Source: Zobellia nedashkovskayae
Lineage (GTDB): Bacteria > Bacteroidota > Bacteroidia > Flavobacteriales > Flavobacteriaceae
Assembly (NCBI RefSeq): GCF_015330125.1
Contig: NZ_JADDXR010000002.1
Location: 1,488,001-1,552,000 of the forward strand
Direction: 5' to 3'
Length of the DNA stretch: 64,000 nt
How positions within the stretch are numbered: position 1 is the stretch's first letter; every line of letters starts with the position of its first letter. The position numbers and the translations under genes are program-made. Below, piece by piece: positions 52,025 through 63,067 of the stretch. Below the pieces are notes generated by a model, which made no database searches, was not told the origin of the DNA, and saw only the letters and a program-made list of their open reading frames with translations.

Positions 52025-55000
52025 TTGGAACACAGCACTTTTAAAATATATAACGCTTCCGCGGGCTCAGGAAAGACGCATACGTTAACCAAGGAGTACC
52101 TTAAAATTGTTCTTTCTACGGGTGATCGTTTCAGTAAAATTTTGGCAATTACGTTTACGAATAAAGCTGTGAACGAAATGAAACACCGAATTCTGGACAG
52201 TTTGTTCAAATTTGGCAAAGTAACTGATGAAGTTGGGGCTCCCCCGCTTTTCTTGGATCTGATGCAAGAACTGAACGTAGATGCAGAAACACTACGCAAA
52301 CGCTCCAAGCAGACCTTAAAGGAGATTCTGCACAACTATGCTTTTTTTGATATTTCTACTATAGATAAGTTTACGCATAGATTAATTAGAACTTTTGCAA
52401 AAGACTTGAAACTGCCCCAAAATTTTGAGGTGGTATTGGATACGGATTTATTGTTGGATGAGGCAGTTGCCAAATTGGTTCATAAAGCGGGAACAGATAA
52501 GCAACTGACAAAGGTTTTGCTGGAGTTTGCCTTAGAAAAGATTGATGATGATAAAAGCTGGGATATTGCTTATGATCTTGGGAATATTGGTAAGTTACTT
52601 TTTAGGGAAAATCATGCGGAGCACCTTCAAAACTTAAAAGATAAGGATATTAAAGATTTTGTAGAGTTGAAAAAAACTTTACGCTCACGAATAAAGGCTG
52701 CTCAGGAAAGTCTCGTGGATTTTGCTTCTCTAGCGTTGCAGCTAATGGAGGAAAACGGGTTGGAATACAAAGATTTTAAGGGAGCATATTTTCCAAAGTT
52801 TATGGACAAGATTGCTGCTGGAGATTTGACAATGGATTTTAATGCAGCTTGGAAACAAAATTTTGTTGATGCTGTTTTGTACAACAAGTCTACTCCAGAT
52901 GGCACTAAAGCTACATTAGATGATTTGCATCCTCAGTTTTCTGAAATTTTCAACAAGATAAAGCATACTTTTTATGAACTTTCCTTTTTAAAGAATGCCT
53001 ATTCTAATCTGGTGCCCTTAACGGTTTTGAATGCCATACAAAAGGAAGTTAAAAACTTACAGAATGAACGTGACCAACTTTCTATAGCAGAGTTCAATAC
53101 CATTATATCAAAAGAAATAAAAAATCAGCCTGCGCCATTTATCTATGAGCGTTTGGGTGAAAAATACCGTCATTATTTTGTTGATGAGTTTCAAGATACA
53201 TCAACATTACAATGGAATAACCTAATCCCTCTTATCGGTCACGCCTTAGAAGGAGAGGATCTGCAGGGGGACAAAGGCTCATTGTTTTTAGTGGGAGATG
53301 CCAAGCAGGCAATATATCGCTGGCGTGGTGGCCGTGCCGAACAATTTTTGGATTTGGTGAATCAGACGGCGAGTCCTTTCGCAATACCGGCCCAAACAGA
53401 ATCTCTACCAACAAACTGGCGGAGTTATGATGAGGTTATCAAGTTTAATAACGATTTTTTTACAGCTACCAGTCCATTTTTGAATAACGCCATGTATAAT
53501 ACCATGTTTGTTGATGGAAACCAACAAGGCTATAATTCTAAAAAAGGCGGAACGGTACAGCTTAATTTTATTGATAAGGACGAAGATAAAACAAGGGATG
53601 AGCAGTATTGCGATGAGGTATTGAACACCATAGCAGCTGTAATTGAAAAAAAATATGGATATGAAGACATTTGTATTCTAGTAAGGGGTAACCGGCAAGG
53701 TGTATTATTAGCAGATTTTCTTACACAACAACAAATCCCAACTATTTCGTCTGAAAGCCTACTGCTAAATAGCAGTGAAAAAGTACGTTTTCTGGCAAAC
53801 CTTATAACGTACATTGGCAATCCCAGTAATCTGGAGATAGTCTATGATATACTGGCCTTTCTTTCAAAAAACGGAAAGAACAGACATCAATATATCTATA
53901 AAAATCTAAAAAACTTAGAATACCTTTTATTAAAGGAATATAGTCTTGACGTTAATGAACTAAAACAACTCTCAGTCTATGATGGTTTGGAGCGGGCTAT
54001 ACGTCAATGTAATTTAGTAGAAGGTTCTGATGCCTATATTACCTTTTTTATGGATTTTGTCCTTGAAACCGAACAAAAGGAAGGAACAGGCGTTCAGGCT
54101 TTTTTGAACCTTTGGGAAAAGAAGAAAGAGAAACTTAGTATTTCGGCTCCTGATAATATAGATGCAGTACGCATTATGACGGTGCATAAGTCTAAAGGAC
54201 TTGAATTTCCCATTGTGATATTTCCTTTCGCCAATGAGCATATTTATAAGCGGATGGATAAAAAAATATGGCTTCCTTTTAATGCCGATGCTTTTGACGG
54301 ATTTGAAGAAATTCTTATAACCGAGAAAAAGGAAGTTGAGAATTATGGTGAAGAAGCTGCCCGAATCTATTCTGAAGAAGAACATAAAATGGAGCTTGAT
54401 GCACTTAACCTATTATATGTAGCATTAACACGTGCGGAGAAAGCCCTTTATGTCATTTCAGAAAAAGACTTGGCAAGAGGAGAACATAAAACCGATTATT
54501 ATTCGGGCTTATTTATTGATTACTTAAAAGGCAAGAACCTATGGTCGGATGACCAATTAGTTTATGGCTTTGGTGATTTGGAGGAAGCTCCAGTCATTCA
54601 CGAACCAAATGAACAACAGAAAATAGATTACAGTTATACGCATAAGGACAGGTCTAGCTTTAAAATATTGACACGTTCCGGAATGCTTTGGGATACGGAC
54701 CGCGAGGCTGCGCTTTCAAAAGGTAATCTTATACATTATATATTAGGTTTCATAGAAACGGAAGATGATATTGAACCAGCGCTACAGAAAGCAGTGCAAC
54801 AGGGCGAAATAGAAAGCCAGGAAGTAGATGAGATTAGGAGCAAGCTGCAACGTGTGGTAAAACATCCTGAACTCAACGTCTATTATAGTAAAGGAAGTAT
54901 TATAAAGAATGAAAAAGATATTATTACTGCTGCCGGCAAGATGTTAAGGCCAGATAGAATAGTAATTAGAGAAAAACGCGCAACACTAATAGATTATAAA

Positions 55001-55132
55001 ACGGGTAAATCAAATCCTAAATATAAAGAACAATTATATTCCTATGCGGATGCTTTAGAGGATATGGGGTATGTTGTAGAGAATAAGGTTATAGTTTATA
55101 TAAACGAAAAAGTAGCACCAGAATTCATATAA
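52025..55132 (+). CDS. UvrD-type helicase-nuclease (AddA/RecB-like)
   Basis: 1035 aa from the TTG at 52025; a further TTG at 51980 is possible, but the family usually begins a few residues before [13 protein letters not shown] as here. Helicase motifs in order: [12 protein letters not shown] (Walker A), [14 protein letters not shown] (Walker B), [43 protein letters not shown]. The C-terminus is a PD-(D/E)xK nuclease ([21 protein letters not shown]). It should unwind and trim double-strand breaks together with the AddB-like protein at 57865. It is 4 bases upstream of kbl. Confidence 0.88.
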   Translation: MEHSTFKIYNASAGSGKTHTLTKEYLKIVLSTGDRFSKILAITFTNKAVNEMKHRILDSLFKFGKVTDEVGAPPLFLDLMQELNVDAETLRKRSKQTLKEILHNYAFFDISTIDKFTHRLIRTFAKDLKLPQNFEVVLDTDLLLDEAVAKLVHKAGTDKQLTKVLLEFALEKIDDDKSWDIAYDLGNIGKLLFRENHAEHLQNLKDKDIKDFVELKKTLRSRIKAAQESLVDFASLALQLMEENGLEYKDFKGAYFPKFMDKIAAGDLTMDFNAAWKQNFVDAVLYNKSTPDGTKATLDDLHPQFSEIFNKIKHTFYELSFLKNAYSNLVPLTVLNAIQKEVKNLQNERDQLSIAEFNTIISKEIKNQPAPFIYERLGEKYRHYFVDEFQDTSTLQWNNLIPLIGHALEGEDLQGDKGSLFLVGDAKQAIYRWRGGRAEQFLDLVNQTASPFAIPAQTESLPTNWRSYDEVIKFNNDFFTATSPFLNNAMYNTMFVDGNQQGYNSKKGGTVQLNFIDKDEDKTRDEQYCDEVLNTIAAVIEKKYGYEDICILVRGNRQGVLLADFLTQQQIPTISSESLLLNSSEKVRFLANLITYIGNPSNLEIVYDILAFLSKNGKNRHQYIYKNLKNLEYLLLKEYSLDVNELKQLSVYDGLERAIRQCNLVEGSDAYITFFMDFVLETEQKEGTGVQAFLNLWEKKKEKLSISAPDNIDAVRIMTVHKSKGLEFPIVIFPFANEHIYKRMDKKIWLPFNADAFDGFEEILITEKKEVENYGEEAARIYSEEEHKMELDALNLLYVALTRAEKALYVISEKDLARGEHKTDYYSGLFIDYLKGKNLWSDDQLVYGFGDLEEAPVIHEPNEQQKIDYSYTHKDRSSFKILTRSGMLWDTDREAALSKGNLIHYILGFIETEDDIEPALQKAVQQGEIESQEVDEIRSKLQRVVKHPELNVYYSKGSIIKNEKDIITAAGKMLRPDRIVIREKRATLIDYKTGKSNPKYKEQLYSYADALEDMGYVVENKVIVYINEKVAPEFI

Positions 55133-55136
55133 TAAT

Positions 55137-56330
55137 ATGTACGGAAAAATCAAAGAACACCTAGAGAAAGAACTTACCGGTATTAAGGAAGACGGCCTTT
55201 ATAAAAGTGAAAGAATAATAACAACGCCTCAAGGTGCTGTTATTAAAATTTCTACAGGAGAAGAGGTTATAAACTTTTGTGCGAACAACTATTTGGGTCT
55301 TTCGTCGCACCCAGAAGTTATTCAAGCGGCAAAAGACACATTGGACAGTCATGGTTTTGGTATGTCTTCAGTACGCTTTATTTGTGGTACTCAAGATATT
55401 CATAAGGAACTGGAAAAGAAAATTGCTGATTTCTATGGTACGGAAGATACCATATTATATGCAGCGGCCTTTGATGCCAATGGTGGAGTTTTTGAACCAT
55501 TACTATCTGCAGAAGATGCTATTATATCAGATTCACTTAATCACGCCTCAATAATAGATGGGGTTAGATTATGTAAGGCGAAGCGTTACCGTTATGCGAA
55601 CAGTGATATGCAGGATCTAGAAAAGCAACTGATACAAGCCAATGAAGATCAAGCACGATTTAAAATAATAGTAACTGACGGTGTTTTCTCTATGGACGGC
55701 CTTGTGGCTCCTTTAGATAAAATTTGCGATTTGGCAGATAAGTACGATGCCATGGTAATGATAGATGAATGTCATGCCACAGGCTTTATAGGTCCTACGG
55801 GAAAAGGTACGTTAGAAGAAAAAGACGTTATGGGCCGTATTGACATCATTACGGGAACGTTAGGTAAAGCACTTGGTGGGGCCATGGGTGGTTATACTAC
55901 AGGGAAAAAAGAAATTATTGAGATTCTACGCCAACGTTCAAGACCGTATTTATTCTCTAACTCTTTGGCCCCTGCTATCGTGGGTGCATCTATTAAGGTG
56001 TTTGAACTTTTAGAAGATGATACTTCCTTGCGTGATAAGGTCCAGGAAAATGCCGCTTATTTTAAGGTCGGAATGAAGAAAGCAGGCTTTGATATTATAG
56101 ATGGTGAATCGGCTATTGTACCTGTAATGTTATATGACGCTAAATTAGCGCAACAAATGGCAAGTCGTTTGTTGGAAAAAGGAATTTATGTAATAGGATT
56201 TTTCTTCCCAGTGGTGCCAAAAGGCAAAGCAAGAATACGTGTTCAGTTGTCTGCCGCCCATGATATCAAGCACTTAGACCTTGCAATAGAGGCTTTTATT
56301 GCCGTTGGAAAGGAGTTAAAAATCGTTTAA
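55137..56330 (+). CDS. kbl: Glycine C-acetyltransferase (2-amino-3-ketobutyrate CoA ligase)
   Basis: 397 aa of the alpha-oxoamine synthase family. The PLP lysine lies in [15 protein letters not shown], with [13 protein letters not shown] and [18 protein letters not shown]. Length and sequence match Kbl, which splits 2-amino-3-ketobutyrate to glycine and acetyl-CoA in threonine breakdown. Threonine dehydrogenase is not next to it. It begins 4 bases after the helicase-nuclease gene, which suggests shared transcription with an unrelated gene. Confidence 0.9.
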   Translation: MYGKIKEHLEKELTGIKEDGLYKSERIITTPQGAVIKISTGEEVINFCANNYLGLSSHPEVIQAAKDTLDSHGFGMSSVRFICGTQDIHKELEKKIADFYGTEDTILYAAAFDANGGVFEPLLSAEDAIISDSLNHASIIDGVRLCKAKRYRYANSDMQDLEKQLIQANEDQARFKIIVTDGVFSMDGLVAPLDKICDLADKYDAMVMIDECHATGFIGPTGKGTLEEKDVMGRIDIITGTLGKALGGAMGGYTTGKKEIIEILRQRSRPYLFSNSLAPAIVGASIKVFELLEDDTSLRDKVQENAAYFKVGMKKAGFDIIDGESAIVPVMLYDAKLAQQMASRLLEKGIYVIGFFFPVVPKGKARIRVQLSAAHDIKHLDLAIEAFIAVGKELKIV

Positions 56331-56379
56331 CTGCATTATTTACGGTATTAAATGCGTTAAAAAAAATAAGAAATTGATT

Positions 56380-56409
56380 TTGTTAATAATATTTAACAAC
56401 TTACATTTG
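56380..56409 (+). promoter_or_regulatory. Promoter of the OmpA-family gene
   Basis: TTG (56380-56382), 19 bases, then TACATTTG (56402-56409): a complete Bacteroidota-type promoter, as expected for an abundant outer-membrane protein. Confidence 0.75.
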
Positions 56410-56443
56410 CAGCTAATAAACACTTAAACTTAAAAATTAATAC

Positions 56444-57802
56444 ATGAAACATCTTAGCAAATTATTCGTTGTTGCTGTCCTTATTGTAGGCATCAACAAC
56501 ATGCAAGCGCAAGACGAGAATAATCCATGGCAAGTACAATTCGGAGTTAATGCCATAGATGTGTACCCGACTAGCGATGACAATTTCCCGACACAGACTA
56601 GTTCTTTCGGTAATGAGCTTTTCAACGCTACGGATCACTGGAATATTCTTCCTTCTATTTCCTATGTTGGTGTATCTAGATCTGTAGGTGACGGTATCTC
56701 CGTTGGTGTAAGAGGATCTTTAAACAAAATCAGCAAATTAGGCGATATTGGTGTAGACGATCTTTCTCACTACGCTTTAGATGGTACAATTAAATATAAC
56801 TTCCTTAAGGAAAAAGTTGTAGATCCATTCGTTGAAGTAGGTGGTGGTTACACTTGGGTTGATGAAATTGGTGCTGGTACTGTTAATGGTGGTGTTGGTG
56901 TAAACTTCTGGTTTACTGAAAACATCGGTCTTACTGTACAGACTACTTACAAGCACGCTTTTGAAGATTACGGTCGTAAGCACTGGCAACATTTAGCAGG
57001 TATCTCTGTTAAGTTTGGTGGTACTGATACTGACGGTGATGGTGTATATGACAAAGATGATGCTTGTCCAGAGGTTGCTGGTCTTGAAGCTTTCAACGGT
57101 TGTCCTGATGCTGATGGCGATGGAATCGAAGATAGCAAAGATGCTTGTCCTAACGAAGCTGGTTCTAAAGAAATGAACGGTTGTCCTGATGCTGATGGTG
57201 ATGGAGTTGCTGATAAAGATGACAAATGTCCTAACGAAGCTGGATTGGCTAACCTAGCAGGTTGTCCTGATGCTGACGGTGACGGAGTTGCTGATGGTGA
57301 CGATGAGTGTCCTAACGAAGCAGGTCCTGCTGAGAACAAGGGTTGTCCTTGGGCTGACGGTGATGGCGACGGTGTATTAGACAAAGATGATAAATGTCCT
57401 GAGGTTGCAGGTACAGTAGCTAACGCTGGTTGTCCTGAAGTAACTGAAGAAGTACAGAAGCAATTGAATGACTATGCTAGAACTATCTTGTTTGACACAG
57501 GTAAGTCTTCTATCAAAGCTGAGTCTACTTCTGTAATGGTTGACATCATCACTATCTTAAAAGAGTATCCTAATGCTAAATTTACAGTAGAAGGTCACAC
57601 TGATAGCGTTGGTAGCCAGAAATTGAACCAAAGCCTTTCTGAGTCAAGAGCACTTTCTGTAAAAGAGTTCTTAGTAGAAAAAGGTATTGAAGAATTTAGA
57701 TTGTCTGCTATCGGTTACGGTGAAGACAAGCCTATCGCTTCTAACAACACAAGAAGTGGAAGAAAAGAAAACAGAAGAGTTGAGATTAACTTAGTAAAGT
57801 AA
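56444..57802 (+). CDS. OmpA family protein with calcium-binding TSP3 repeats
   Basis: 452 aa. A signal peptide ([23 protein letters not shown]) is followed by an eight-strand-like beta-barrel domain to about residue 185, then five thrombospondin type-3 repeats ([19 protein letters not shown] and variants) that should bind calcium, then the OmpA peptidoglycan-binding domain ([35 protein letters not shown]). It links the outer membrane to the cell wall and is probably abundant. It has a strong promoter and terminator of its own. Confidence 0.92.
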   Translation: MKHLSKLFVVAVLIVGINNMQAQDENNPWQVQFGVNAIDVYPTSDDNFPTQTSSFGNELFNATDHWNILPSISYVGVSRSVGDGISVGVRGSLNKISKLGDIGVDDLSHYALDGTIKYNFLKEKVVDPFVEVGGGYTWVDEIGAGTVNGGVGVNFWFTENIGLTVQTTYKHAFEDYGRKHWQHLAGISVKFGGTDTDGDGVYDKDDACPEVAGLEAFNGCPDADGDGIEDSKDACPNEAGSKEMNGCPDADGDGVADKDDKCPNEAGLANLAGCPDADGDGVADGDDECPNEAGPAENKGCPWADGDGDGVLDKDDKCPEVAGTVANAGCPEVTEEVQKQLNDYARTILFDTGKSSIKAESTSVMVDIITILKEYPNAKFTVEGHTDSVGSQKLNQSLSESRALSVKEFLVEKGIEEFRLSAIGYGEDKPIASNNTRSGRKENRRVEINLVK

Positions 57803-57824
57803 TTCTCTTAACTAAATAAGTTTA

Positions 57825-57856
57825 AAAGCCCTGACATTTGTCAGGGCTTTTTTTAT
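57825..57856 (+). terminator. Intrinsic terminator after the OmpA-family gene
   Basis: AAAGCCCTGAC / GTCAGGGCTTT with an ATTT loop and a T-run, ending just before the next gene. Confidence 0.88.
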
Positions 57857-57864
57857 TTTTGACT

Positions 57865-60621
57865 ATGCAGAGTTTTCTAGAAGAAGTAGTCAAAGAAGTA
57901 TGGGAAAAATACAGTTCGCACGAGCATATCGTTTTTGTGCTTCCAAGTAAGCGGGCCGGTACTTTCCTCAAAAATGCCATAGCAAAATCTGCGGACAGCA
58001 CTTTTTTTGCTCCTGATATATATAGTATTGAAACCTTTATTGAGCAGATATCTGGTTTATCCTACGCTAGTAATACTCAGCAGCTTTTTATTCTCTACAA
58101 TACTTACCTAAAAGAAACTTCACAAGATAGAGACAGCTTTTATAGTTTTTCTAATTGGGCACAAACCCTTTTACAAGACTTTAATGAGATTGACCGTTAT
58201 CTGGTTGATGCCAAAAAACTCTTTTCTAATTTAGCTGCAATACAGGAATTAACCCATTGGTCCCTACAGAAGGAAAAGACCAAAATGATGGAGGATTACC
58301 TTCGGTTTTGGAATAACCTGGAATCATTATACGGTAATTTTAATACGGCTTTATTGAGCGTGGGTCTTGGACATCAAGGTTTGGTGTACCGCAAAGCCCA
58401 TTCTGAGTTGGAAACTTACTTAGAAAAGAACCCAAAGAAGTTTTTTGTATTCATAGGGTTCAATGCTTTGAATACGGCAGAAACTAAAATAATACAACAT
58501 ATTCTTGATCATGCCAATTCTGATATTTATTGGGATATAGATTCTTACTTTTTAGAGGATAAGGTTCATGACGCGGGTTTCTTTTTGAGACAACACCTTA
58601 AAACGTGGCCTTATCTAAAAGAAAATGCACTTAAAGGTGTAAGCTCATACTATCTAGGAGATAAAGCGATTAACGTGATCGGAGTGCCCAAGAATGTCTC
58701 ACAAGCAAAGTATACTGCCCATTTACTTGAGAGTATTCATGGCCAGAAAGCTTCTGATTTAAAACGAACCGCTGTTGTACTAGGTGATGAATCTCTTTTA
58801 AACCCAATTTTAAATTCTATACCTGAATGTATTGAAAGGGTCAACGTAACCATGGGTTACCCTTTAAATAAGATTCCATTGGCTAGTTTATTTGATCAGT
58901 TTTTAAACCTGTATATCAATAGGAACGAACAAGGTTGGTTCTATCAGAATATACTATCATTTTTGGCGCACCCTTATGTGCATATACTTTTAGGAAATGA
59001 TAACGAAGGTCACAACGTAGAGTCTATTGAAGAAGTTATAAAAAATAAGAATTGGGTGTATATCAATACAGATCATATTAAACAAGTGGAAAAAAATGGC
59101 ACTATGGCCTCCACATTGCTATTTCATGAAAAAACACCTACTCCAAAAGAAATTCTAGAACACTGTTTGCGTATAATAGCAGCGCTTAAAGACAAACTTC
59201 ATGATACCAAAGATGCTTTGTCTCTAGAGTATCTTTATAGATATTTTAATTTATTCAACCAGTTGTCTGATTTGGTGGAGAAGTATGATTTTATAACGGA
59301 CCTTAAATCCTTATTGGGCCTTTATCGCGAGCTATTATCTTCTGAAACACTTGATTTTCAAGGGGAACCATTAGAAGGATTACAAGTAATGGGAATGCTA
59401 GAAAGTCGTAACCTGGATTTTGAAACGGTTATTATTACTTCCGTAAACGAAGGAATACTTCCTTCAGGAAAATCAAATAATTCATTTATTCCATTCGACT
59501 TAAAAGTACAATTAGGGCTTCCAACCTTTAAGGAAAAGGATGCTGTATATACCTATCACTTTTACAGGTTATTGCAGCGTGCTAAAAATATCTATGTCCT
59601 GTATAACACAGAACCAGACGTATTAGAAGGAGGAGAGCGTAGTAGACTTATAAACCAATTGCTGACTGATGAGAACAGAAGTTCTATTATTAATGAGAGC
59701 GTAGCATCGCCAATCATATCACCTAAGCAACATGTTTTAGAGTCTATTGAGAAAGACAGTTGCTTGCTAGAACTCATTAAGGCGCACGCTTTAAAGGGGT
59801 TTTCGCCTACATCGCTTAGCAACTACGTTAGAAATCCTATTGATTTTTATAAAAGGAATTTACTTGGTATTGATGATGTGCTTGAGGTTGAAGAAACTAT
59901 AGCAGCCAATACTTTTGGTACTATTGTTCATGATACTTTAGAGGACCTCTATACTCCTTTCATCGGAAGTATTTTGACTGAAGAAAAACTAGTGGATGCT
60001 AAAACTAAAGTAGCAGAATTAGTAAAAAAACACTTTGCTAAGACCTATTTAGATGGTGATATCTCTAGAGGTAAAAATCTCATTGCCTTTAACGTGGTTC
60101 TTCGTTACATGGAGAACTTTATTAATTTGGAAATTGACGATGTCAAAAAACATCAGATTAAAATAGTAGGCTTAGAAGCTAATCTTAAGATATCGCTAGA
60201 TATTCCTTCGGTAGACTTTCCAATTAATCTGAAAGGTAAATTAGATAGGATTGATGAAATAGATGGAACGTTAAGAATCATAGATTATAAAACGGGAAGA
60301 GTTGAACGGAATCAATTGGAAATTGTAGATGGTATATCCATAACATCAGATTATAAATTCAGTAAAGCTTTTCAGCTCCTTTGTTATGCCACAATGTACG
60401 CTTCTGAACATCCGGAAGTACTTATGGAAGCAGGAATTATATCCTTTAAAAAGCTGAGTTCTGGCGTAATGAAGTTCGCGACAAAGGATAAGGCGGGCAA
60501 TGGCGCAAAAAAAGAAACAAAAATAGGGAAAGAAACTCTTTCCCTATTTTATACTGAGCTCACAGCTTTAATTACTGAAATTTGTAATATTAAAGTTCCG
60601 TTCGAGGAGAAAGAAGTATAA
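57865..60621 (+). CDS. AddB-like PD-(D/E)xK nuclease
   Basis: 918 aa from the ATG at 57865, which follows the terminator directly. The N-terminus (HIVFVLPSKRAGTFLKNAIA) aligns with the AddB helicase-like start but lacks a Walker A GKT, so ATP binding is unlikely. The C-terminal nuclease shows GKLDRIDEIDGTLRIIDYKTGR. The four cysteines that hold an iron-sulphur cluster in Firmicutes AddB are not seen. It probably pairs with the AddA-like protein at 52025; kbl and an OmpA gene lie between them. Confidence 0.82.
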   Translation: MQSFLEEVVKEVWEKYSSHEHIVFVLPSKRAGTFLKNAIAKSADSTFFAPDIYSIETFIEQISGLSYASNTQQLFILYNTYLKETSQDRDSFYSFSNWAQTLLQDFNEIDRYLVDAKKLFSNLAAIQELTHWSLQKEKTKMMEDYLRFWNNLESLYGNFNTALLSVGLGHQGLVYRKAHSELETYLEKNPKKFFVFIGFNALNTAETKIIQHILDHANSDIYWDIDSYFLEDKVHDAGFFLRQHLKTWPYLKENALKGVSSYYLGDKAINVIGVPKNVSQAKYTAHLLESIHGQKASDLKRTAVVLGDESLLNPILNSIPECIERVNVTMGYPLNKIPLASLFDQFLNLYINRNEQGWFYQNILSFLAHPYVHILLGNDNEGHNVESIEEVIKNKNWVYINTDHIKQVEKNGTMASTLLFHEKTPTPKEILEHCLRIIAALKDKLHDTKDALSLEYLYRYFNLFNQLSDLVEKYDFITDLKSLLGLYRELLSSETLDFQGEPLEGLQVMGMLESRNLDFETVIITSVNEGILPSGKSNNSFIPFDLKVQLGLPTFKEKDAVYTYHFYRLLQRAKNIYVLYNTEPDVLEGGERSRLINQLLTDENRSSIINESVASPIISPKQHVLESIEKDSCLLELIKAHALKGFSPTSLSNYVRNPIDFYKRNLLGIDDVLEVEETIAANTFGTIVHDTLEDLYTPFIGSILTEEKLVDAKTKVAELVKKHFAKTYLDGDISRGKNLIAFNVVLRYMENFINLEIDDVKKHQIKIVGLEANLKISLDIPSVDFPINLKGKLDRIDEIDGTLRIIDYKTGRVERNQLEIVDGISITSDYKFSKAFQLLCYATMYASEHPEVLMEAGIISFKKLSSGVMKFATKDKAGNGAKKETKIGKETLSLFYTELTALITEICNIKVPFEEKEV

Positions 60622-60641
60622 CTCCCAACCCAGTAGAAATT

Positions 60642-61352
60642 CTATTTTTTATCCGGTCTAGTAGGTCGCACTTCTATTTTACTGGGCAAGGTACGCGGAT
60701 TCATTTTCAATAAGTCCAGTACAAGTTCGCCAATATCCTCAGGCTGTATTTTCCAAGCATCTTTTTCATCTGGTTCATTACCTGCAAAATGGGATGAAAC
60801 AGAACCTGGCATAATTGTAGAAACTTTAATATCATACTTGCGTAGGTCTAACATGACTGCTTGCGTAAAACCAACTACACCAAATTTAGTAGCGTTATAG
60901 CCTGCTCCGGATGCGAAAAAATTTGTGCCGGCCAAACTTGCCAGAGTAATATAATATCCCTTTGATTTTTTTAAAGCTTCAACCGAAGCTTTTAACGTAT
61001 GGAAAACACCGCTAAGGTTAGTATCTATCATTTGATGCCACGCGTCTTCCGTAAGCTCGTCTACGGGTGCAAAATGACCTACACCTGCGTTTGCTACAAC
61101 AACATCTAACTGGCCCCATTTATCCAATATTTTTTTAACAGCAGCCTTTTCATCGCCGTGTTTTGAAACATCTGAAGCCAAAGCAAGAACGTGGTCTTGG
61201 GCATTTAGCTGTTTTGCAGCTTCCTCAACTGTCTTAAGGGTTCTTCCGCTTATGGCCACTTTAGCTCCTGCTTCTAATAATTTAACAGCAACACCGTACC
61301 CTATTCCTTTTGAACCTCCTGTTATATAAACTACTTTATCATTTAAATTCAT
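60642..61352 (-). CDS. Short-chain dehydrogenase/reductase
   Basis: 236 aa classical SDR: cofactor motif TGGSKGIGYG near residue 10, NAG (VVANAGVG), catalytic Ser in ITLASLAG and YxxxK in AGYNATKFG. It uses NAD(P)H to reduce or oxidise an unknown alcohol or ketone. It is divergent from uxaC across a 305-base gap, so a role in uronate metabolism is possible but unproven. Confidence 0.85.
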   Translation of the reverse strand: MNLNDKVVYITGGSKGIGYGVAVKLLEAGAKVAISGRTLKTVEEAAKQLNAQDHVLALASDVSKHGDEKAAVKKILDKWGQLDVVVANAGVGHFAPVDELTEDAWHQMIDTNLSGVFHTLKASVEALKKSKGYYITLASLAGTNFFASGAGYNATKFGVVGFTQAVMLDLRKYDIKVSTIMPGSVSSHFAGNEPDEKDAWKIQPEDIGELVLDLLKMNPRTLPSKIEVRPTRPDKK

Positions 61353-61657
61353 ATCGTTCTTTTTTATAAAATTAAATCTATAAAGATTGAAGAAGAAGTC
61401 TTGGACGTTATTCTTTTCTTAAATAAGAAGTTGTCCGTTCTAAAAAGGGGGTAAAATCATTCTATCGATACTATTTATGCAATTTTAACAACCAAAATTG
61501 TTAATATTTGCACTGACTTAGACACCTGAGTGTTGATTCTGTAATTTTTCTTGTCAATACCAGAATAGAAACCTATTTTAGAGGCTTAAGGTTGTTTGAA
61601 ATATAATGCAAAATAGTATTTCAAAGAATAATATAACCGAAGTAAAAATTATAACAA
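61353..61657. other. 305-base gap between the SDR and uxaC genes
   Basis: It holds an inverted repeat TTAACAA-N6-TTGTTAA (61485-61504) that runs into a near -7 box (AATATTTG), and a short ACAC/GTGT repeat around 61520-61535. I find no gene. Confidence 0.4.
61485..61504. promoter_or_regulatory. Inverted repeat, candidate operator of uxaC
   Basis: TTAACAACCAAAATTGTTAA: 7-base arms around a 6-base gap, overlapping a likely promoter about 150 bases before uxaC. The symmetry suits a dimeric regulator, for example of the LacI or GntR type, but no such gene is in view. Confidence 0.35.
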
Positions 61658-63055
61658 GTGACGAAATTTTTAGACGATAATTTCTTACTAGAGAGTAAGC
61701 AGGCACAGTCGCTCTATCATGAGTATGCTGTTCAAATGCCTATAATAGATTACCATAATCATCTCCCGCCAAAAGACTTAGCAGAGAATCGGGTTTTTAC
61801 AAATATTACAAAAGCTTGGATTGATGGGGATCATTATAAATGGAGGGCAATGAGAACTCTTGGTATTAACGAAAAGTATATCACAGGAGATGCAACGGAT
61901 AAGGAAAAGTTCGTGAAATGGGCAGAAGCCGTTCCACATACCATGCGAAACCCTTTGTATCATTGGACACATCTGGAACTTTCAAGATACTTTGGTATAA
62001 CCGATACCTTAAGCGGAAAAAATGCTTCTGCAGTTTACGATGCTACTACAGAAATGTTACAATCTTCAGAATTTACTTCTAGAGGGTTGATTAGTAAGAT
62101 GAATGTAAATATGCTTTGTACTACTGAAGATCCAACGGATACTTTAAAATATCACAGGCAGTTGGCCAAAAGCGACTTTACAACCAAAGTGAGCACAGCC
62201 TTTAGACCAGATAAAGCCATTTTGATTGGTAGCGAAACTTACAATGAATATATTGAGAGCTTAGAGAAGGTTTCTAACTCTGCTATCAACACGTATGACC
62301 AGCTTTGTGATGCATTGCGTAATCGTATCGAATTTTTTAATGCTAACGGTTGTTTCGTGTGCGACCACGGTTTGTCTCACCTCTATGCAGAAGATTTTAG
62401 GGAAGTAGAAGTGAAAGCAATTTTCAAGAAAAGGAGAGAGGGACACCAGGTAACCCAAGAAGAGGCCGCAAAGTTCCAAAGTGCTATTTTGTTGTATCTC
62501 TCAGAAACCTATCACGAGTTTGGTTGGGTGCAACAGTTTCATTTAGGAGCGCTTCGTAATAATAATACAAGAATGTTAGCCGAACTAGGTCCTGATACCG
62601 GTTGGGATTCTATTGGTGATTATACGCAAGGCGAAAGTCTTTCTAAATTTCTGGACACCCTAGATCGTAGAAATAAGCTTACCAAAACCATACTTTATAA
62701 TTTGAATCCGCGTGATAATGCTTTAATGGCAACAATGGCGGGCAACTTTAATGATGGTAGCGTTAAAGGAAAAGTTCAATGGGGTTCCGGTTGGTGGTTC
62801 TTAGACCAAAAGGATGGTATGATAGAGCAAATCAATACCCTTTCTAACATGGGCCTAATAAGTAGTTTTGTGGGAATGTTGACGGATTCTAGAAGTTTCC
62901 TTTCCTTTCCGAGACATGAATATTTCCGTCGTATTCTCTGTAATCTTTTTGGCAATGAAATGGCCAAAGGAGAATTGCCTAACGATATGGAGTGGATTGG
63001 TAAAATGATACAGAATATCTGCTACAATAATGCTAAGGAGTACTTTGATCTCTAA
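61658..63055 (+). CDS. uxaC: Glucuronate isomerase
   Basis: 465 aa from a GTG start. The metal-binding segment IDYHNHLPPKDLAENR (HxH) near residue 30, CDHGLSH in the middle and the long RFFGIT-like family pattern fit UxaC of the amidohydrolase superfamily. It converts glucuronate to fructuronate (and galacturonate to tagaturonate) in the cytoplasm. It is followed 12 bases later by a TRAP-type binding protein, so uptake and first breakdown step are in one operon; this suits a marine degrader of alginate, ulvan or pectin. Confidence 0.92.
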   Translation: MTKFLDDNFLLESKQAQSLYHEYAVQMPIIDYHNHLPPKDLAENRVFTNITKAWIDGDHYKWRAMRTLGINEKYITGDATDKEKFVKWAEAVPHTMRNPLYHWTHLELSRYFGITDTLSGKNASAVYDATTEMLQSSEFTSRGLISKMNVNMLCTTEDPTDTLKYHRQLAKSDFTTKVSTAFRPDKAILIGSETYNEYIESLEKVSNSAINTYDQLCDALRNRIEFFNANGCFVCDHGLSHLYAEDFREVEVKAIFKKRREGHQVTQEEAAKFQSAILLYLSETYHEFGWVQQFHLGALRNNNTRMLAELGPDTGWDSIGDYTQGESLSKFLDTLDRRNKLTKTILYNLNPRDNALMATMAGNFNDGSVKGKVQWGSGWWFLDQKDGMIEQINTLSNMGLISSFVGMLTDSRSFLSFPRHEYFRRILCNLFGNEMAKGELPNDMEWIGKMIQNICYNNAKEYFDL

Positions 63056-63067
63056 TTTGATTATTAT

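Noticed and set aside
57020..57440. DNA-level tandem repeat or satellite
   Set aside because: The repetition is explained by calcium-binding TSP3 protein repeats in the OmpA-family gene.
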